A program made the position numbers and the translations under genes. Below the pieces are notes generated by a model. The model saw nothing but the letters and a program-made list of their open reading frames with translations. It searched no databases and was not told where the DNA came from. From Flaviaestuariibacter flavus (GTDB lineage: Bacteria; Bacteroidota; Bacteroidia; Chitinophagales; Chitinophagaceae), in assembly GCF_004337505.1 (NCBI RefSeq), contig NZ_SJZI01000002.1:414379-478378 (forward strand): a stretch of 64,000 nt of DNA. Reading direction: 5' to 3'. Shown here in pieces: positions 27,682-36,884 of the stretch; the first letter of the stretch is position 1; each line of letters begins with the position of its first letter.

Positions 27682-27939
27682 CTACTTGCTTTCTTTAAGG
27701 ACCATGTCGATGGTGATTGCCGTTGCAACAATATTGATCTTAGTACGGTTGTCGGCAAAATCCGGTGCGAGGCTCACATTGTATTTATCGGCGGAAGTGA
27801 ATAGCTCCTTTGCAAGTCCGGGCCCTTTTTTATTAGTGCTACCGTTGGTGTTGCCTCCGGCATCGGCGATGGAAAATTTCCGCGCTTTCGAATCTCCTTT
27901 GATCGCGGAGATTTCGCCGCCGGCCTCATTATTTTTTGT
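27682..27939 (-). pseudogene. C-terminal remnant of an unidentified gene
   Basis: One minus-strand frame reads about 86 codons of protein-like sequence (for example EAGGEISAIKGDSKARKFSI, KKGPGLAKELFTSADKYNV, TKINIVATAITIDMVLKESK) to a TAG at 27682-27684. It has no start codon: upstream the frame runs into the end of a different gene remnant and then a TGA. A hairpin terminator follows. I read it as the 3' part of a truncated gene; family unknown. Confidence 0.45.
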
Positions 27940-28240
27940 TGAGCACCGGGCGCAGCACCTTTTGCCAGCCGGGCACGTGCTGCCGGATCATGCCCACCGG
28001 GAAGCCGTCGCCACCGTACACTTAGCATTCGTTATGAAACTTCAGGGACTGCACCTTTTCGTCGATGAAATACTCAATGTTTTCAAAAAACGAGGAAAAA
28101 AACCGACCCATAAACAGTCCGGTTTCACCAAATTTGGTAATGCCGGCACATTTATACGGTGATCCGATCACCAATTCCGAGTCACTAGAAGGGACTGAAT
28201 GTACAGGGCCGGTGAAAAAAAGCGCTCCTGTTGCGCTCTT
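27929..28240 (-). pseudogene. remnant of a second unidentified gene with internal TAA
   Basis: A minus-strand frame reads CAGITKFGETGLFMGRFF, SFFENIEYFIDEKVQSLKFH, NEC, then TAA at 28022-28024, then in the same frame VYGGDGFPVGMIRQHVPGWQ and KVLRPVLNKK to a second TAA (27929-27931). Both sides look like one protein split by a nonsense codon. The 5' part has no credible start and runs into an in-frame TAA at 28241-28243, right at the tRNA-Ser(CGA) promoter. Family not recognised. Confidence 0.45.
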
Positions 28241-28263
28241 TTACACGAATCGTCTTACTTTTG
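28231..28263 (+). promoter_or_regulatory. promoter of tRNA-Ser(CGA)
   Basis: TTG (28231-28233), 22-nt spacer, then TACTTTTG (28256-28263), a full TAnnTTTG match 11 nt upstream of the mature tRNA. Confidence 0.6.
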
Positions 28264-28274
28264 CCGCCCCAACC

Positions 28275-28361
<87 letters not shown>

Positions 28362-28362
28362 C

Positions 28363-28390
28363 AAAACCCCGACAGCCCTGTCGGGGTTTT
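28363..28390. terminator. bidirectional terminator after tRNA-Ser(CGA)
   Basis: CCCCGACA-GCCC-TGTCGGGG stem with TTTT on the plus side and AAAA before it, so it works in both directions: for the tRNA (plus) and for the convergent endonuclease III gene (minus). Confidence 0.85.
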
Positions 28391-28398
28391 CAATTTCC

Positions 28399-29109
28399 CT
28401 AAGCCCGCTTCTTTTGCAGCTGCACCTGCCCCGTCGGACACAGGTGCAACAGCGTACAACGGGCACAATCCGGCCGGAAGTGGTAGCAGGTTTTTTGCCC
28501 GTGTCGCATCATCACCTGGTGATGGTCGTATACTTCCTGGGCCGTGAAGTATTCCGGCAGCAGGTCTTCCAGCACCTTGTGGGCCCTGGCCTCCCCGAGC
28601 TTTTCTTCAATGATCCCGAGGCGCACCGCCACACGGAAGTGGTGTGCGTCTACCGGCATAGCCCGTCCACGGATCGTGCTGAAGGAAAGCACCGCCGCGC
28701 TTGTTTTGGGACCGACGCCCGGGAGTGCTTCCAGCCAGGCCCGTGCTGCTGCTACCGGCATCGCTTCCAGAAAGTCCAGGTTGAGTGAGGGAAGCCGTTC
28801 GGTAAGTAGTCGCAACACCTGCTGTATCCGCGGCGCCTTCTGCTCCGGCCAGGTGCAGACGCTGATGGTTTCTTCCACCTCCCCCACCGGTGCGTCGCGG
28901 ACCGACTCCCAATCGGCAAACCGCTCCCGCAGGCGCCGGAACGCAGCGCCGGAATCCCGGTTCCTGGTACGGTGCGACAGCAGCGCCGACACCAGTTCAC
29001 TCAGCGGATCAAGGTCGTGGAAATAACTGATCTCGCTCCCGTATACATCAGTAAGGAGACGATGCACCTCCAGCACAAATGCTTTATTATCATCAGGAAC
29101 TTCTTTCAC
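28399..29109 (-). CDS. nth: endonuclease III-like DNA glycosylase/AP lyase
   Basis: 236 residues. The helix-hairpin-helix motif LPGVGPKTSAAVL carries the catalytic lysine and VDAHHFRV the catalytic aspartate. The C-terminal C-x6-C-x2-C-x5-C (CYHFRPDCARCTLLHLC) binds a [4Fe-4S] cluster. These support a base-excision-repair enzyme removing oxidised pyrimidines. The sequence around the active site (VDAHH rather than VDTHV) is a divergent subtype seen in Bacteroidota. Monocistronic between a shared terminator and a 160-nt upstream gap. Confidence 0.87.
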   Translation of the reverse strand: MKEVPDDNKAFVLEVHRLLTDVYGSEISYFHDLDPLSELVSALLSHRTRNRDSGAAFRRLRERFADWESVRDAPVGEVEETISVCTWPEQKAPRIQQVLRLLTERLPSLNLDFLEAMPVAAARAWLEALPGVGPKTSAAVLSFSTIRGRAMPVDAHHFRVAVRLGIIEEKLGEARAHKVLEDLLPEYFTAQEVYDHHQVMMRHGQKTCYHFRPDCARCTLLHLCPTGQVQLQKKRA

Positions 29110-29222
29110 AAGGTGTTGCGTTGATCATACACACCAGGCCAAAATATATGCCGTGCGCGGGCAGCGAGGGGCTTGCGCCATATCTGTAGCAACATCGTCC
29201 GGAATGCTCCTGAATGAGTCAA

Positions 29223-29248
29223 CAAAAAGCCCCTCCGGGGAGGGGCTT
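29223..29248 (-). terminator. intrinsic terminator of the Ig-repeat T9SS gene
   Basis: On the minus strand AAGCCCCTCC-CC-GGAGGGGCTT followed by TTTGTT, 25 nt past the stop codon at 29273. Confidence 0.8.
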
Positions 29249-29272
29249 CTATTATTTCAGCTGCTGCGTTCA

Positions 29273-32200
29273 TTAAAGCTTCACGAAGCGGAGCACTTCG
29301 GTCTTGCCCTTTTCGGTGCTACCCGAGAGCAGGTAAGTGCCGCTCTGCAGTGCTGCAAAGCGCAGTTGCAGTTCGTTGGTGCCGGCATGAACGTTCTGGG
29401 TGAACGTGAGTACGCGGCGACCAGAGGCGTCAAGCACCTGCCACTGGATACGCGACGACCGGGCGGCCTGCACCCGCAGCATTGCCGATGCCAGCACCCG
29501 GTTCGGGAAGAGCGCGGCCCCGCCAATGTTCGGATCGATCGACGACACGGCGGTACAGGTGTTCACCGCAAGGGCCACCGGGTTGGAGGTGGCGCTGCCG
29601 CAGCTGCCGCTGACCACAACGTCGTAGTTGGCCGCATCTGCCGCGGTTACGGAGGCAATGGTGTAACTGGCCGCGTTGGCACCGCTAATATTGTTACCGC
29701 CTTTGCGCCACTGGTAGCCCAGCCCGGTTCCGCTTGCACCGACATTGAAAGTGGCCGAGGTGTTGGCGCAGGTGGTGACCGCCGTCGGCTGGGTCGTAAT
29801 GGCGGTATTGGCGTTCAGCGAGAGGGCTGTTGCAGTTGAGGTGATGCTGGAACCGCAGCCGCCGGTAACAACAACCGTGTAGTTGGCCGCATCAGCCGCA
29901 GCTGCAGCCGGAATGGTATAAGTAGCTGAAGTGGCGCCGCTGATATTGACGCCATTCTTCCGCCACTGGTAGGTAAGTGAGCCACCTGAAGCCGTAACGG
30001 AGAAGGTGGCCGGGGCACCGGCGCATACTGCGAGCGTAGCCGCCGGCTGTGTCGTGATGGCCGTAACCGGGGCAATGGAAAGCACTGAGCCCGACGAGGT
30101 GACCGTGCCGCAGGTGCCGGTAACATCTACGGTATAGGTCGCGGCATCAGCGGCAGTTGCGGCGGCAATGGTATAGGTAGCCGCGTTGGCGCCGCTGATA
30201 TTAGTTCCGCCTTTCTTCCATTGATAGGTTAGCGTACCGCTGCCGGTGGCCCCGACGCTGAAAGTAGCCGGGCTGCCATTGCAAACCGAAACCGTGGCTG
30301 CCGGCTGGGTGCCGATGGCTGTGGCGCTGTTTACCGTCAGTACAGCATTTGCTGAAGTAACGGAGCCGCAGGCGCCCATCACATCCACTGTATAGGTGGC
30401 TGCGTCGGCGGTCGTAGCACTGGCGATGGTATAGGTGGGGTTGAAGCCACCCGGGAGCACTAACCCGTTGCGGCGCCAGCGATAGGTAAGGTTGGAACCA
30501 CTACCGGTAACCGAGAACGTAACCGGGCTGCCGGCACAAACCGTTTGCGCAGCCACGGGCTGGGTGACAATCGAAGTACCCGGCGCCAGCGTAACGGCGA
30601 CCGTACCCGTGCTGGTGCAGCCCCCGGGGCTCGTGGCCGTAACCGTGTAGGTGGTGGCGGATGCAGGGTTGGCATAGACGTTTGCTGCCGGACCGCCTGT
30701 ATAGGGTACCGAAGCAGCCGCGTCGGTGAACAATCCCGTCGTCGGTGCCCAGGTCATGTTGGTGCGCTGGTCGCCCTGGACGGTGACATTGTCAATTGCC
30801 CAATAATATCCATAATTCGAAGTGTATTTGAAGCGGATGTAGAGCGTAGGTTGGTTCACCCATGCATCAAGGCTGACACTTGCCGTTTCGAACTGGTCGG
30901 CGGCGCCCACGGTCGCAGCCTTATAGCTTTGAACCGAAGTCCAGGTAGTGCCGTCAACCGATACTTCCACCGTAGCCGAGTCGGTCGGCGCAAATGAATA
31001 ATAGCGGAAGTAGTGGTAGAACTCAAGGCTGAGCGTCGACATCCCCATGGTGCTGAAAGCCGGCGAGCGCAACTGCGCGATCGTTGTGCTGCCGGATCCC
31101 TGGGCGTCGCTGTTACTCATCATAAAGGTAGAGTTGTCGTTGCTCGCGAACGTCACGAAACTGTACACGTAACCGCTGTTGTGCGCGGTCCAGTCGGCCG
31201 CCGTCGGCGTGCCGCCTGTTGACAGGTTGGTGCGGGTCCAGGCGGGCGCGCCGCTGTTAAAGTCTTCGCGCAACAGCACCAGGCCGTTTATCTGGCCGCC
31301 GGTGCCTGCCAGCGAAGCAGGCGCACCACTGCAGGCCGCCGCTGTTGCCGGGGAAATCACGACCGGGGAAGGATTACGATTCACAGCCACCGACACCGAA
31401 TCTTTAGCAACGCAGCCGGTACCATTGTCGGTTGCCGTGAGTACATACCGCGTCGATGCCGACGGTGTAACTGTTTGGCTGGCACCGGTGAGCCCGCCGG
31501 GCGACCACGAATAGGTGTAGTTGCTGTTGGCGCTGGCAACCGAAAGCGTGGTGGATGCCCCGGCGCAGATGGAATTCTGGCCTGCGCTCACGGTAATCGC
31601 CGGGGGCGGCGTCACGGTAGCGACAACCGCGGCGCGGGCGCCCGCGCAAACGGTTTTTACCTGCCAGTTGTAGAAATAGTACCGGGAGCCCGATGTCAGG
31701 TTGTCGCCATCCAGCGTGTTGCCGGTAATGGAAAAGCCGTTCACTGCGGCCGGGTAGGTATAGGTGCCCGCACCCCGGTAGAGGTCATTGTCATAATACA
31801 GATACCAGCCCGACTTGTTGGCCGGCACCTGGAAGTTGAGCGTGATGGTCTTCTTCGTGGTGGTGCTCACCTCCGATTGCAGGATGTTGACCGTCTGCGA
31901 CGCGATCTCGTTGTCGTTATCGTCGTACAGGTAAATGGTCAGATCGCCTGCAATGGCGGGGTAAACGTCCACCGACTGGATGATGGCCGCATCGGTGGTG
32001 GCGAAAAACATCCCATAGTCGCTGTATGCCGTCAGGTTCGCCGCATTGTCGGACGCAAGGCCGACAGCAAAGGGTGTACTGACCGTTTGCGGCTCGGCAT
32101 AAAAGGTAGTGGTGCTGCCGATCACCGGTGTGGTAAGGGAATTGCCGGTAGCCAGTTGGTTGCCACCGGTGGCGGCATCGTACCAGACGATACCGGATCC

Positions 32201-32398
32201 CGCTGGCGCCGTGGCCTGGAGGTTAACGGTTCCCACGCCGCAACGGGAGGCGGGGGTGGTACTGGCAACAGTCGTTGCCGGGCAGGTAAGCACGCGGGCG
32301 GGGGAAGTTGTGGAAATCCGGCGGCTGCCAGCGCGTTGCGCATCCGCATCCGGTGAAAGCATCGCACACAGAAGTGCCAGCGTAAAGATCTTTCGCAT
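29273..32398 (-). CDS. large T9SS-exported protein with four Ig-like repeats
   Basis: About 1041 residues from the ATG at 32398, where a signal peptide (MRKIFTLALLCAMLSPDADA) begins; an in-frame ATG at 32485 would add 29 polar residues ahead of it. The N-terminal half has an Ig-like fold with a cysteine pair (ITVSAGQNSICAGASTTLSV) and a jelly-roll-like region (WVNQPTLYIRFKYTSNYGYY). Four tandem Ig-like domains of about 85 residues follow (recurring TTQP, YQWRKGG, ATYTIA, ADAATYTV, GSCG). The C-terminal 90 residues are a T9SS type A sorting domain (WQVLDASGRRVLTF, GTYLLSGSTEKGKT). Adhesion or matrix role inferred. Confidence 0.87.
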   Translation of the reverse strand: MRKIFTLALLCAMLSPDADAQRAGSRRISTTSPARVLTCPATTVASTTPASRCGVGTVNLQATAPAGSGIVWYDAATGGNQLATGNSLTTPVIGSTTTFYAEPQTVSTPFAVGLASDNAANLTAYSDYGMFFATTDAAIIQSVDVYPAIAGDLTIYLYDDNDNEIASQTVNILQSEVSTTTKKTITLNFQVPANKSGWYLYYDNDLYRGAGTYTYPAAVNGFSITGNTLDGDNLTSGSRYYFYNWQVKTVCAGARAAVVATVTPPPAITVSAGQNSICAGASTTLSVASANSNYTYSWSPGGLTGASQTVTPSASTRYVLTATDNGTGCVAKDSVSVAVNRNPSPVVISPATAAACSGAPASLAGTGGQINGLVLLREDFNSGAPAWTRTNLSTGGTPTAADWTAHNSGYVYSFVTFASNDNSTFMMSNSDAQGSGSTTIAQLRSPAFSTMGMSTLSLEFYHYFRYYSFAPTDSATVEVSVDGTTWTSVQSYKAATVGAADQFETASVSLDAWVNQPTLYIRFKYTSNYGYYWAIDNVTVQGDQRTNMTWAPTTGLFTDAAASVPYTGGPAANVYANPASATTYTVTATSPGGCTSTGTVAVTLAPGTSIVTQPVAAQTVCAGSPVTFSVTGSGSNLTYRWRRNGLVLPGGFNPTYTIASATTADAATYTVDVMGACGSVTSANAVLTVNSATAIGTQPAATVSVCNGSPATFSVGATGSGTLTYQWKKGGTNISGANAATYTIAAATAADAATYTVDVTGTCGTVTSSGSVLSIAPVTAITTQPAATLAVCAGAPATFSVTASGGSLTYQWRKNGVNISGATSATYTIPAAAAADAANYTVVVTGGCGSSITSTATALSLNANTAITTQPTAVTTCANTSATFNVGASGTGLGYQWRKGGNNISGANAASYTIASVTAADAANYDVVVSGSCGSATSNPVALAVNTCTAVSSIDPNIGGAALFPNRVLASAMLRVQAARSSRIQWQVLDASGRRVLTFTQNVHAGTNELQLRFAALQSGTYLLSGSTEKGKTEVLRFVKL
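29551..30570 (-). repeat. four tandem Ig-domain coding repeats (about 255 bp each)
   Basis: DNA encoding four successive Ig-like units inside the T9SS protein. Shared phrases such as TYQWRK, SGANAATYTIA and ADAATYTV recur at about 85-residue spacing. Boundaries are approximate. The similarity makes unit gain or loss by recombination possible. Confidence 0.75.
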
Positions 32399-32579
32399 AA
32401 GGGTTGGTTTTGGTAGGAAAGGTTGATTGTCCTGCTTAAGGTAAGTACTTCTGCCATTACCGTAAAATGAGTTTTCCCACATCAACCCGCCCAGCCATCA
32501 CCGCCAGCACCCTTACCCCCGCCAGAATCATGGCTGCGCGCGGCCTGAAGTCTTACCGGCGCGGCCAACCCGCGGGGCT

Positions 32580-34688
32580 TTATTCCTCCTCTTCTTTTTC
32601 CTTTACCAGCACCAGGTTATTGAGGTCCACCTGCATCGGCAGCTGGCCGATCTTCACCACCGCCCGCTTGCCGCGCAGCTCCAGCACCTCGCCCACCTGC
32701 AGGTTTTTCTTCATCTTCACCCGGTCGCCGACCTTGATCTCACCGGCAAGCTCCTCGTATTTCGCATTGAGCTGCTTCTGCTTTTTGCTCACCACTTTCT
32801 GCTCGTCCTTCTGCTTGAAAAGAAGGGCCGCCATCTCCTTGAACACATCGTTCTTGTTCTCGGCCTTCCGCCAGTCGAGCGTTATCTGGCGCAGCTTGCG
32901 CTCCATGTCTTTCAGGTAGGCCAGGCGCTCCTCCGTAACCATATTCTGGTGCTTGAGCAGTTCCACCTGCTGGCGGTGCTTCTCTTTATCCATCACCTGC
33001 TCCATCTCCTTGCGGAGGCGCTGATTTTCGCGCACGAGCCGGTCTAGTTCCTTTTGTTTCTGCTCCACCACCTGCAGGTCCTGCTCCGTGCGGTTGAGCA
33101 GCTTATCGAGCTGGAAGTGCTCATTGTCCACCAGGCTACGGGCCCTGTCGATGAGTCGGCGGTCGAGGCCGATGCGCTCGGCGATGGAAAACGTGTACGA
33201 CGAACCGGGCTTGCCGATATGCAGCTTGTAAAGCGGCATCAGCTTCTTTTCATCAAAGGCCATAGCGCCGTTGACAATCCCTTTCGTCTTTCCCGCCATT
33301 ACCTTCAGGTTCAGGTAGTGCGTGGTAACGATGCCGATGGCATGTTTCCGCGCCAGCTCCTCGAGGATCACTTCCGCGAACGCACCACCGAGATTGGGGT
33401 CGGAACCGGAACCGAGTTCATCGATAAAGAAAAGCGTACGGCCATTGGCCACTTCCATAAACGACTTCATATGCATCAGGTGACTGCTGTAGGTACTCAG
33501 CTCAAACTCGATGCTTTGGGTATCGCCGATATGGATCAGCAACTGCTTAAAGATGCCGAAGGTGCTGGATGGATGCACCGGCACCAGCAGGCCGGCCTGA
33601 ACCATCATCTGCGTCAGGCCGACGGTCTTCATCGTTACCGTTTTACCACCCGCATTCGGACCGGAGATCACCAGGATGCGGCGATCCTCGTCAAGCGTGA
33701 GGTTCATCGGGATGGTGGACTTGCCCGCCCGCTCGTTGTACAGCAACAGCAGCGGGTGGCGCGCGTTCACCAGGTTAATGTGCGCCTTTTCGTGCACAAC
33801 CGGGAACTCGGCATGCAGCGCGGTGGCGAGTTGCGCTTTCGCATAGATGAAATCATACTCGCCCACGATTGCGTGGTAGGTCTGCAACAGGGGCGCATAT
33901 GCGGATAGGTTCTGCGTCAGCTGCTTGAGGATGCGGTACACTTCCTTGCGCTCATCTGCCTCCAGCTCGTAAACCTGGTTATTCAGCTCCACCGTCTCTT
34001 CCGGCTCAATGAAGGCGGTACGGCGGCTGTCGCTTTCGCCATGGAGGATACCGCCGATGGTGCGCTTTTGCTCGGCTACAACCGCGATCACCCGCCGGCC
34101 GTTCATAAAGCTCTCCTCTATATCGGCGAGGTAGCCGTTCTTATTGAGCTTCGTCACAATGCGGTCGAACACACGGCGCAGCTCCTGGCGGCGGCGGTAC
34201 AGGCTCATGCGGATCTGCGCGAGCTCCGGCGATGCGCTGTCTTTCACCATACCCGTATCATCGATCACTTCATCGATCATTTCCTGGATGGCCTTCTCGT
34301 AATAGGTACCGGCGATCACGTTAGCCAGGCCGGGGTATGCTTCGCGGCGTTCGGAGTCGAACCAGCGGAAGATCTTTTCCAGCGACGCCGCCAGCTTGCG
34401 GATACCGACGAGCTCCTCACCCACCAGCATGGAGCCGGGGATGGCGAGCAGGCGCAGCTCGCGCCCGAGGTTGAGCACGTAGTCGGCGGGGAAATAAATG
34501 GCATTCTGCGTGATCTGCTTGTATTCGTGGGTCTGCAACAACTCACGGTCAATGATATCCTTTCGCGTATGGATGCGGAGGTTGGCCGCTTTCTCACGGG
34601 CATACTCAGTGCGGCAGCGCTCATGGAGGAGACTGCGGATCTTGTCGAACTCGAGCTGCACCGGGGCCGATTCCGGGTATAACTTCAT
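32580..34688 (-). CDS. MutS2-type ATPase lacking the Smr domain
   Basis: About 702 residues. Walker A GPNAGGKT, Walker B FFIDELGSGSDP and the conserved TYSSHL and STHYLNLK-like (here TTHYLNLK) motifs identify a MutS2-type ABC ATPase with central coiled coil. Classical MutS2 is near 780-800 residues and ends in a Smr nuclease domain; here the protein ends at a KOW-like segment (GDRVKMKKNLQVGEVLELRG) and acidic tail, with no Smr. The ATG at 34688 is chosen because a TACCTTTG -7 box at 34715-34722 overlaps the alternative start at 34715. A ribosome-rescue or anti-recombination role is known for MutS2 relatives; which applies here is open. Confidence 0.85.
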   Translation of the reverse strand: MKLYPESAPVQLEFDKIRSLLHERCRTEYAREKAANLRIHTRKDIIDRELLQTHEYKQITQNAIYFPADYVLNLGRELRLLAIPGSMLVGEELVGIRKLAASLEKIFRWFDSERREAYPGLANVIAGTYYEKAIQEMIDEVIDDTGMVKDSASPELAQIRMSLYRRRQELRRVFDRIVTKLNKNGYLADIEESFMNGRRVIAVVAEQKRTIGGILHGESDSRRTAFIEPEETVELNNQVYELEADERKEVYRILKQLTQNLSAYAPLLQTYHAIVGEYDFIYAKAQLATALHAEFPVVHEKAHINLVNARHPLLLLYNERAGKSTIPMNLTLDEDRRILVISGPNAGGKTVTMKTVGLTQMMVQAGLLVPVHPSSTFGIFKQLLIHIGDTQSIEFELSTYSSHLMHMKSFMEVANGRTLFFIDELGSGSDPNLGGAFAEVILEELARKHAIGIVTTHYLNLKVMAGKTKGIVNGAMAFDEKKLMPLYKLHIGKPGSSYTFSIAERIGLDRRLIDRARSLVDNEHFQLDKLLNRTEQDLQVVEQKQKELDRLVRENQRLRKEMEQVMDKEKHRQQVELLKHQNMVTEERLAYLKDMERKLRQITLDWRKAENKNDVFKEMAALLFKQKDEQKVVSKKQKQLNAKYEELAGEIKVGDRVKMKKNLQVGEVLELRGKRAVVKIGQLPMQVDLNNLVLVKEKEEEE

Positions 34689-34714
34689 GAATGCTACTTG
34701 CTTAATTAAGTGCA

Positions 34715-34722
34715 CAAAGGTA
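34715..34722 (-). promoter_or_regulatory. -7 promoter box of the mutS2-like gene
   Basis: Minus-strand TACCTTTG, a full TAnnTTTG match, 26 nt upstream of the ATG at 34688. It excludes the longer reading frame starting at 34715. Confidence 0.5.
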
Positions 34723-34845
34723 CGTAGCCGTTTTTCCTGTTCTTAAAGGAAAGCCAAAGCAGGATGAAACTCCTTGTTAAAAAGGCCCTTTTGCATTTTA
34801 TTTGCCGCTGTCCGGCTGAAATTTGTACTTCAAGTGACGCACCTG

Positions 34846-35496
34846 ATGAACCATAGAGTTTTAGCGGCAGTACTCTTTTTCGGAGTGCTGATCGGCTGCG
34901 TGGCCGAAACGCAAACCAATAAAATGAGCCTGGCCATGGATTCCCCGATGAATGAGCGTACGGACACTGCCACTTTTGCCACCGGTTGCTTCTGGTGTAC
35001 CGAAGCGATCTTCGAGCAGCTCAATGGCGTGCTCAAGGTAACCTCGGGCTACTCGGGCGGCAAGCAGCCGAACCCAACTTACGAGGAAGTAAGTACGGGT
35101 TCCACCGGATACGCCGAATGTGTGCAGGTAGTGTACGAGCCGGCCAAGATCTCCTACGACGAGCTCCTCGAAGTATTTTTTGAGGTGCACGATCCTACCT
35201 CGCTGAACAAGCAGGGCGCCGATGAGGGACCGCAATACCGGAGCGCTATCTTCTACCACGATGCGGCGCAAAAGGAAAAAGCCGAGTACTACCGCCGGGA
35301 GCTCGACAAGAGCGGCGCCTGGAGCAAGCCGATCGTAACCGAGATCGCACCGTTCCACCGGTTTTACTCCGCCGAGAGTTATCACCAGGATTACTACCAG
35401 AACAATAAATATTCGAACCCTTATTGCGCCATGGTGATCCGGCCCAAGCTGGAAAAGTTTCAAAAGGTTTTCGCAAAAAAGCTCAAGAAAGGCTGA
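34846..35496 (+). CDS. msrA: peptide-methionine (S)-S-oxide reductase
   Basis: 216 residues from the ATG at 34846. The active-site motif GCFWCTEAIFEQL includes the catalytic cysteine, followed by GYSGGKQPNPTYEEVSTGST and YRSAIFYH, all standard MsrA signatures. The N-terminus LAAVLFFGVLIGCVAE looks like a lipoprotein signal (lipobox LIGC), so this MsrA would repair oxidised methionines in the envelope. Upstream in-frame ATG at 34774 gives a non-signal extension and is less likely. Followed by an intrinsic terminator. Confidence 0.93.
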   Translation: MNHRVLAAVLFFGVLIGCVAETQTNKMSLAMDSPMNERTDTATFATGCFWCTEAIFEQLNGVLKVTSGYSGGKQPNPTYEEVSTGSTGYAECVQVVYEPAKISYDELLEVFFEVHDPTSLNKQGADEGPQYRSAIFYHDAAQKEKAEYYRRELDKSGAWSKPIVTEIAPFHRFYSAESYHQDYYQNNKYSNPYCAMVIRPKLEKFQKVFAKKLKKG

Positions 35497-35530
35497 CGGC
35501 CGCACTCAACGACATTTTCTCTTCCACCGG

Positions 35531-35560
35531 TCCCGACGACAGCGTCGGGATCTTTTTTTT
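35531..35560 (+). terminator. intrinsic terminator after msrA
   Basis: TCCCGACG-ACAG-CGTCGGGA stem followed by TC and eight Ts. It lies 34 nt past the msrA stop and 12 nt before the amidohydrolase start; the T-tract runs into TACCTTGC, a near match to a -7 box for that next gene. Confidence 0.85.
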
Positions 35561-35571
35561 ACCTTGCCTGC

Positions 35572-36825
35572 ATGAAACCCTTTTCGCTGCTGGTCGCGCT
35601 ACTGCTAACCCTTTTCGCATCCGCACAGAACGACACCACCTACGTGCTGCGTCCCGACCGGGTGTTTGACGGCGAAACGATGCATACCGGCTGGATCGTC
35701 GTGATCCGTGGAAATACGATCCTGCAGGCAGGCAATATGCAGGTGAAACCGGCCCAGCCAGCGCGGGTGATTGAGCTTCCGGGCAAGACGCTGATGCCCG
35801 GGCTGATCGAGGGACATGCGCATCTTTTCCTGCACCCCTATAATGAAACGAGCTGGAACGACCAGGTGCTTCGCGAAAGCCGCGCCGAGCGTATCGCCCG
35901 GGCCGTGGTGCATGCCGAACGCACGCTGCGGGCCGGCTTCACCACGGTGCGCGACCTCGGCACCGAAGGCGCGGCCTGGGACGATGCGGGGCTGAAAGCC
36001 GCGATTGAAAAAGGGATCGTGCCTGGCCCGCGCATGATCATCGCTACCCGTGCCATCGTTGCCAAAGGTGCCTACGGCCCGAACCTTAAAAATGCCGACA
36101 TCGACCTGCCGCAGGGCGCGGCCGAGGTTTCCGGGGCCGAAGAGATGCGCCGCGAAGTGCGCGACCAGATCGCCCGGGGCGCTGATCTTATTAAAGTATA
36201 CGCCGATTACCGCTCGGGGCTGAACGGCAAGGCTGTGCCTACGCTCAGCGAAGAAGAGATCCGCATGGCGGTGGAAACAGCAAATGGAACGGGCCGGCCC
36301 GTGGTGGCGCATGCCGCCACGAACGAAGGTATGCTGCGTGCCATCCGCGCCGGCGTTTCTACCATCGAGCATGGCGATGAAGGCACCTACGAGACGTTCG
36401 TCGAAATGAAAAAGCGCGGCATCGCGCTCTGCCCGACCCTTGCTGCCGGCGACGCGACCGCGCAATACGGAGGCTGGAAGAAAGGTACTGACCCGGAGCC
36501 GGCGCGCATCCGTACCAAACGAGAGAGCTTCGCCGCTGCCCTGAAGGCCGGCGTTACGATCTGCATGGGAGGCGATGTGGGCGTGTTTGCCCATGGCGAC
36601 AATGCCCGCGAGCTGGAGCTGATGGCCGCCGCCGGGATGAAAACCCTCGACATTCTCCGGAGCGCCACCTCGGTAAACGCCGACGTCTTTGGCTGGACCG
36701 ACCGCATCGGGCGCATACGTCCCGGCCTGCTCGCCGACCTGGTGGCCATCGATGGCAACCCGGAAGCCGATATCCGCGCGGTACGCCAGGTGCGCCTGGT
36801 GATCAAGAACGGGCAGCTTCGCTGA
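35572..36825 (+). CDS. exported amidohydrolase (imidazolonepropionase/prolidase-like)
   Basis: 417 residues with a signal peptide (MKPFSLLVALLLTLFASA). Metal-dependent amidohydrolase motifs are present: GLIEGHAHLFLHP (HxH), DLIKVYADY (candidate carboxylated lysine), VVAHAATNEG and TIEHGDEG (metal histidines), and CMGGDVGVFAHGDN (catalytic aspartate). Related periplasmic members hydrolyse Xaa-Pro dipeptides or cyclic amides; the substrate here is not readable. It sits alone after the msrA terminator, 59 nt before a thioredoxin-like gene. Confidence 0.87.
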   Translation: MKPFSLLVALLLTLFASAQNDTTYVLRPDRVFDGETMHTGWIVVIRGNTILQAGNMQVKPAQPARVIELPGKTLMPGLIEGHAHLFLHPYNETSWNDQVLRESRAERIARAVVHAERTLRAGFTTVRDLGTEGAAWDDAGLKAAIEKGIVPGPRMIIATRAIVAKGAYGPNLKNADIDLPQGAAEVSGAEEMRREVRDQIARGADLIKVYADYRSGLNGKAVPTLSEEEIRMAVETANGTGRPVVAHAATNEGMLRAIRAGVSTIEHGDEGTYETFVEMKKRGIALCPTLAAGDATAQYGGWKKGTDPEPARIRTKRESFAAALKAGVTICMGGDVGVFAHGDNARELELMAAAGMKTLDILRSATSVNADVFGWTDRIGRIRPGLLADLVAIDGNPEADIRAVRQVRLVIKNGQLR

Positions 36826-36884
36826 GCCCTGCCCGCATAGGGCTCGCGGGAAATTTCCTAAATTCGAAAAGCAAAAAGAGCAAT

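Larger units (their letters stand above)
27550..28274. other. gene-poor stretch between two tRNA-Ser genes
   Basis: About 725 bases between the facing 5' ends of tRNA-Ser(TGA) and tRNA-Ser(CGA). It holds the two tRNA promoters, two decayed minus-strand coding fragments and a terminator-like hairpin, but no intact gene. It looks less GC-biased at third codon positions than surrounding genes. Remains of a small acquired segment next to tRNA genes is a reasonable reading. Confidence 0.55.
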
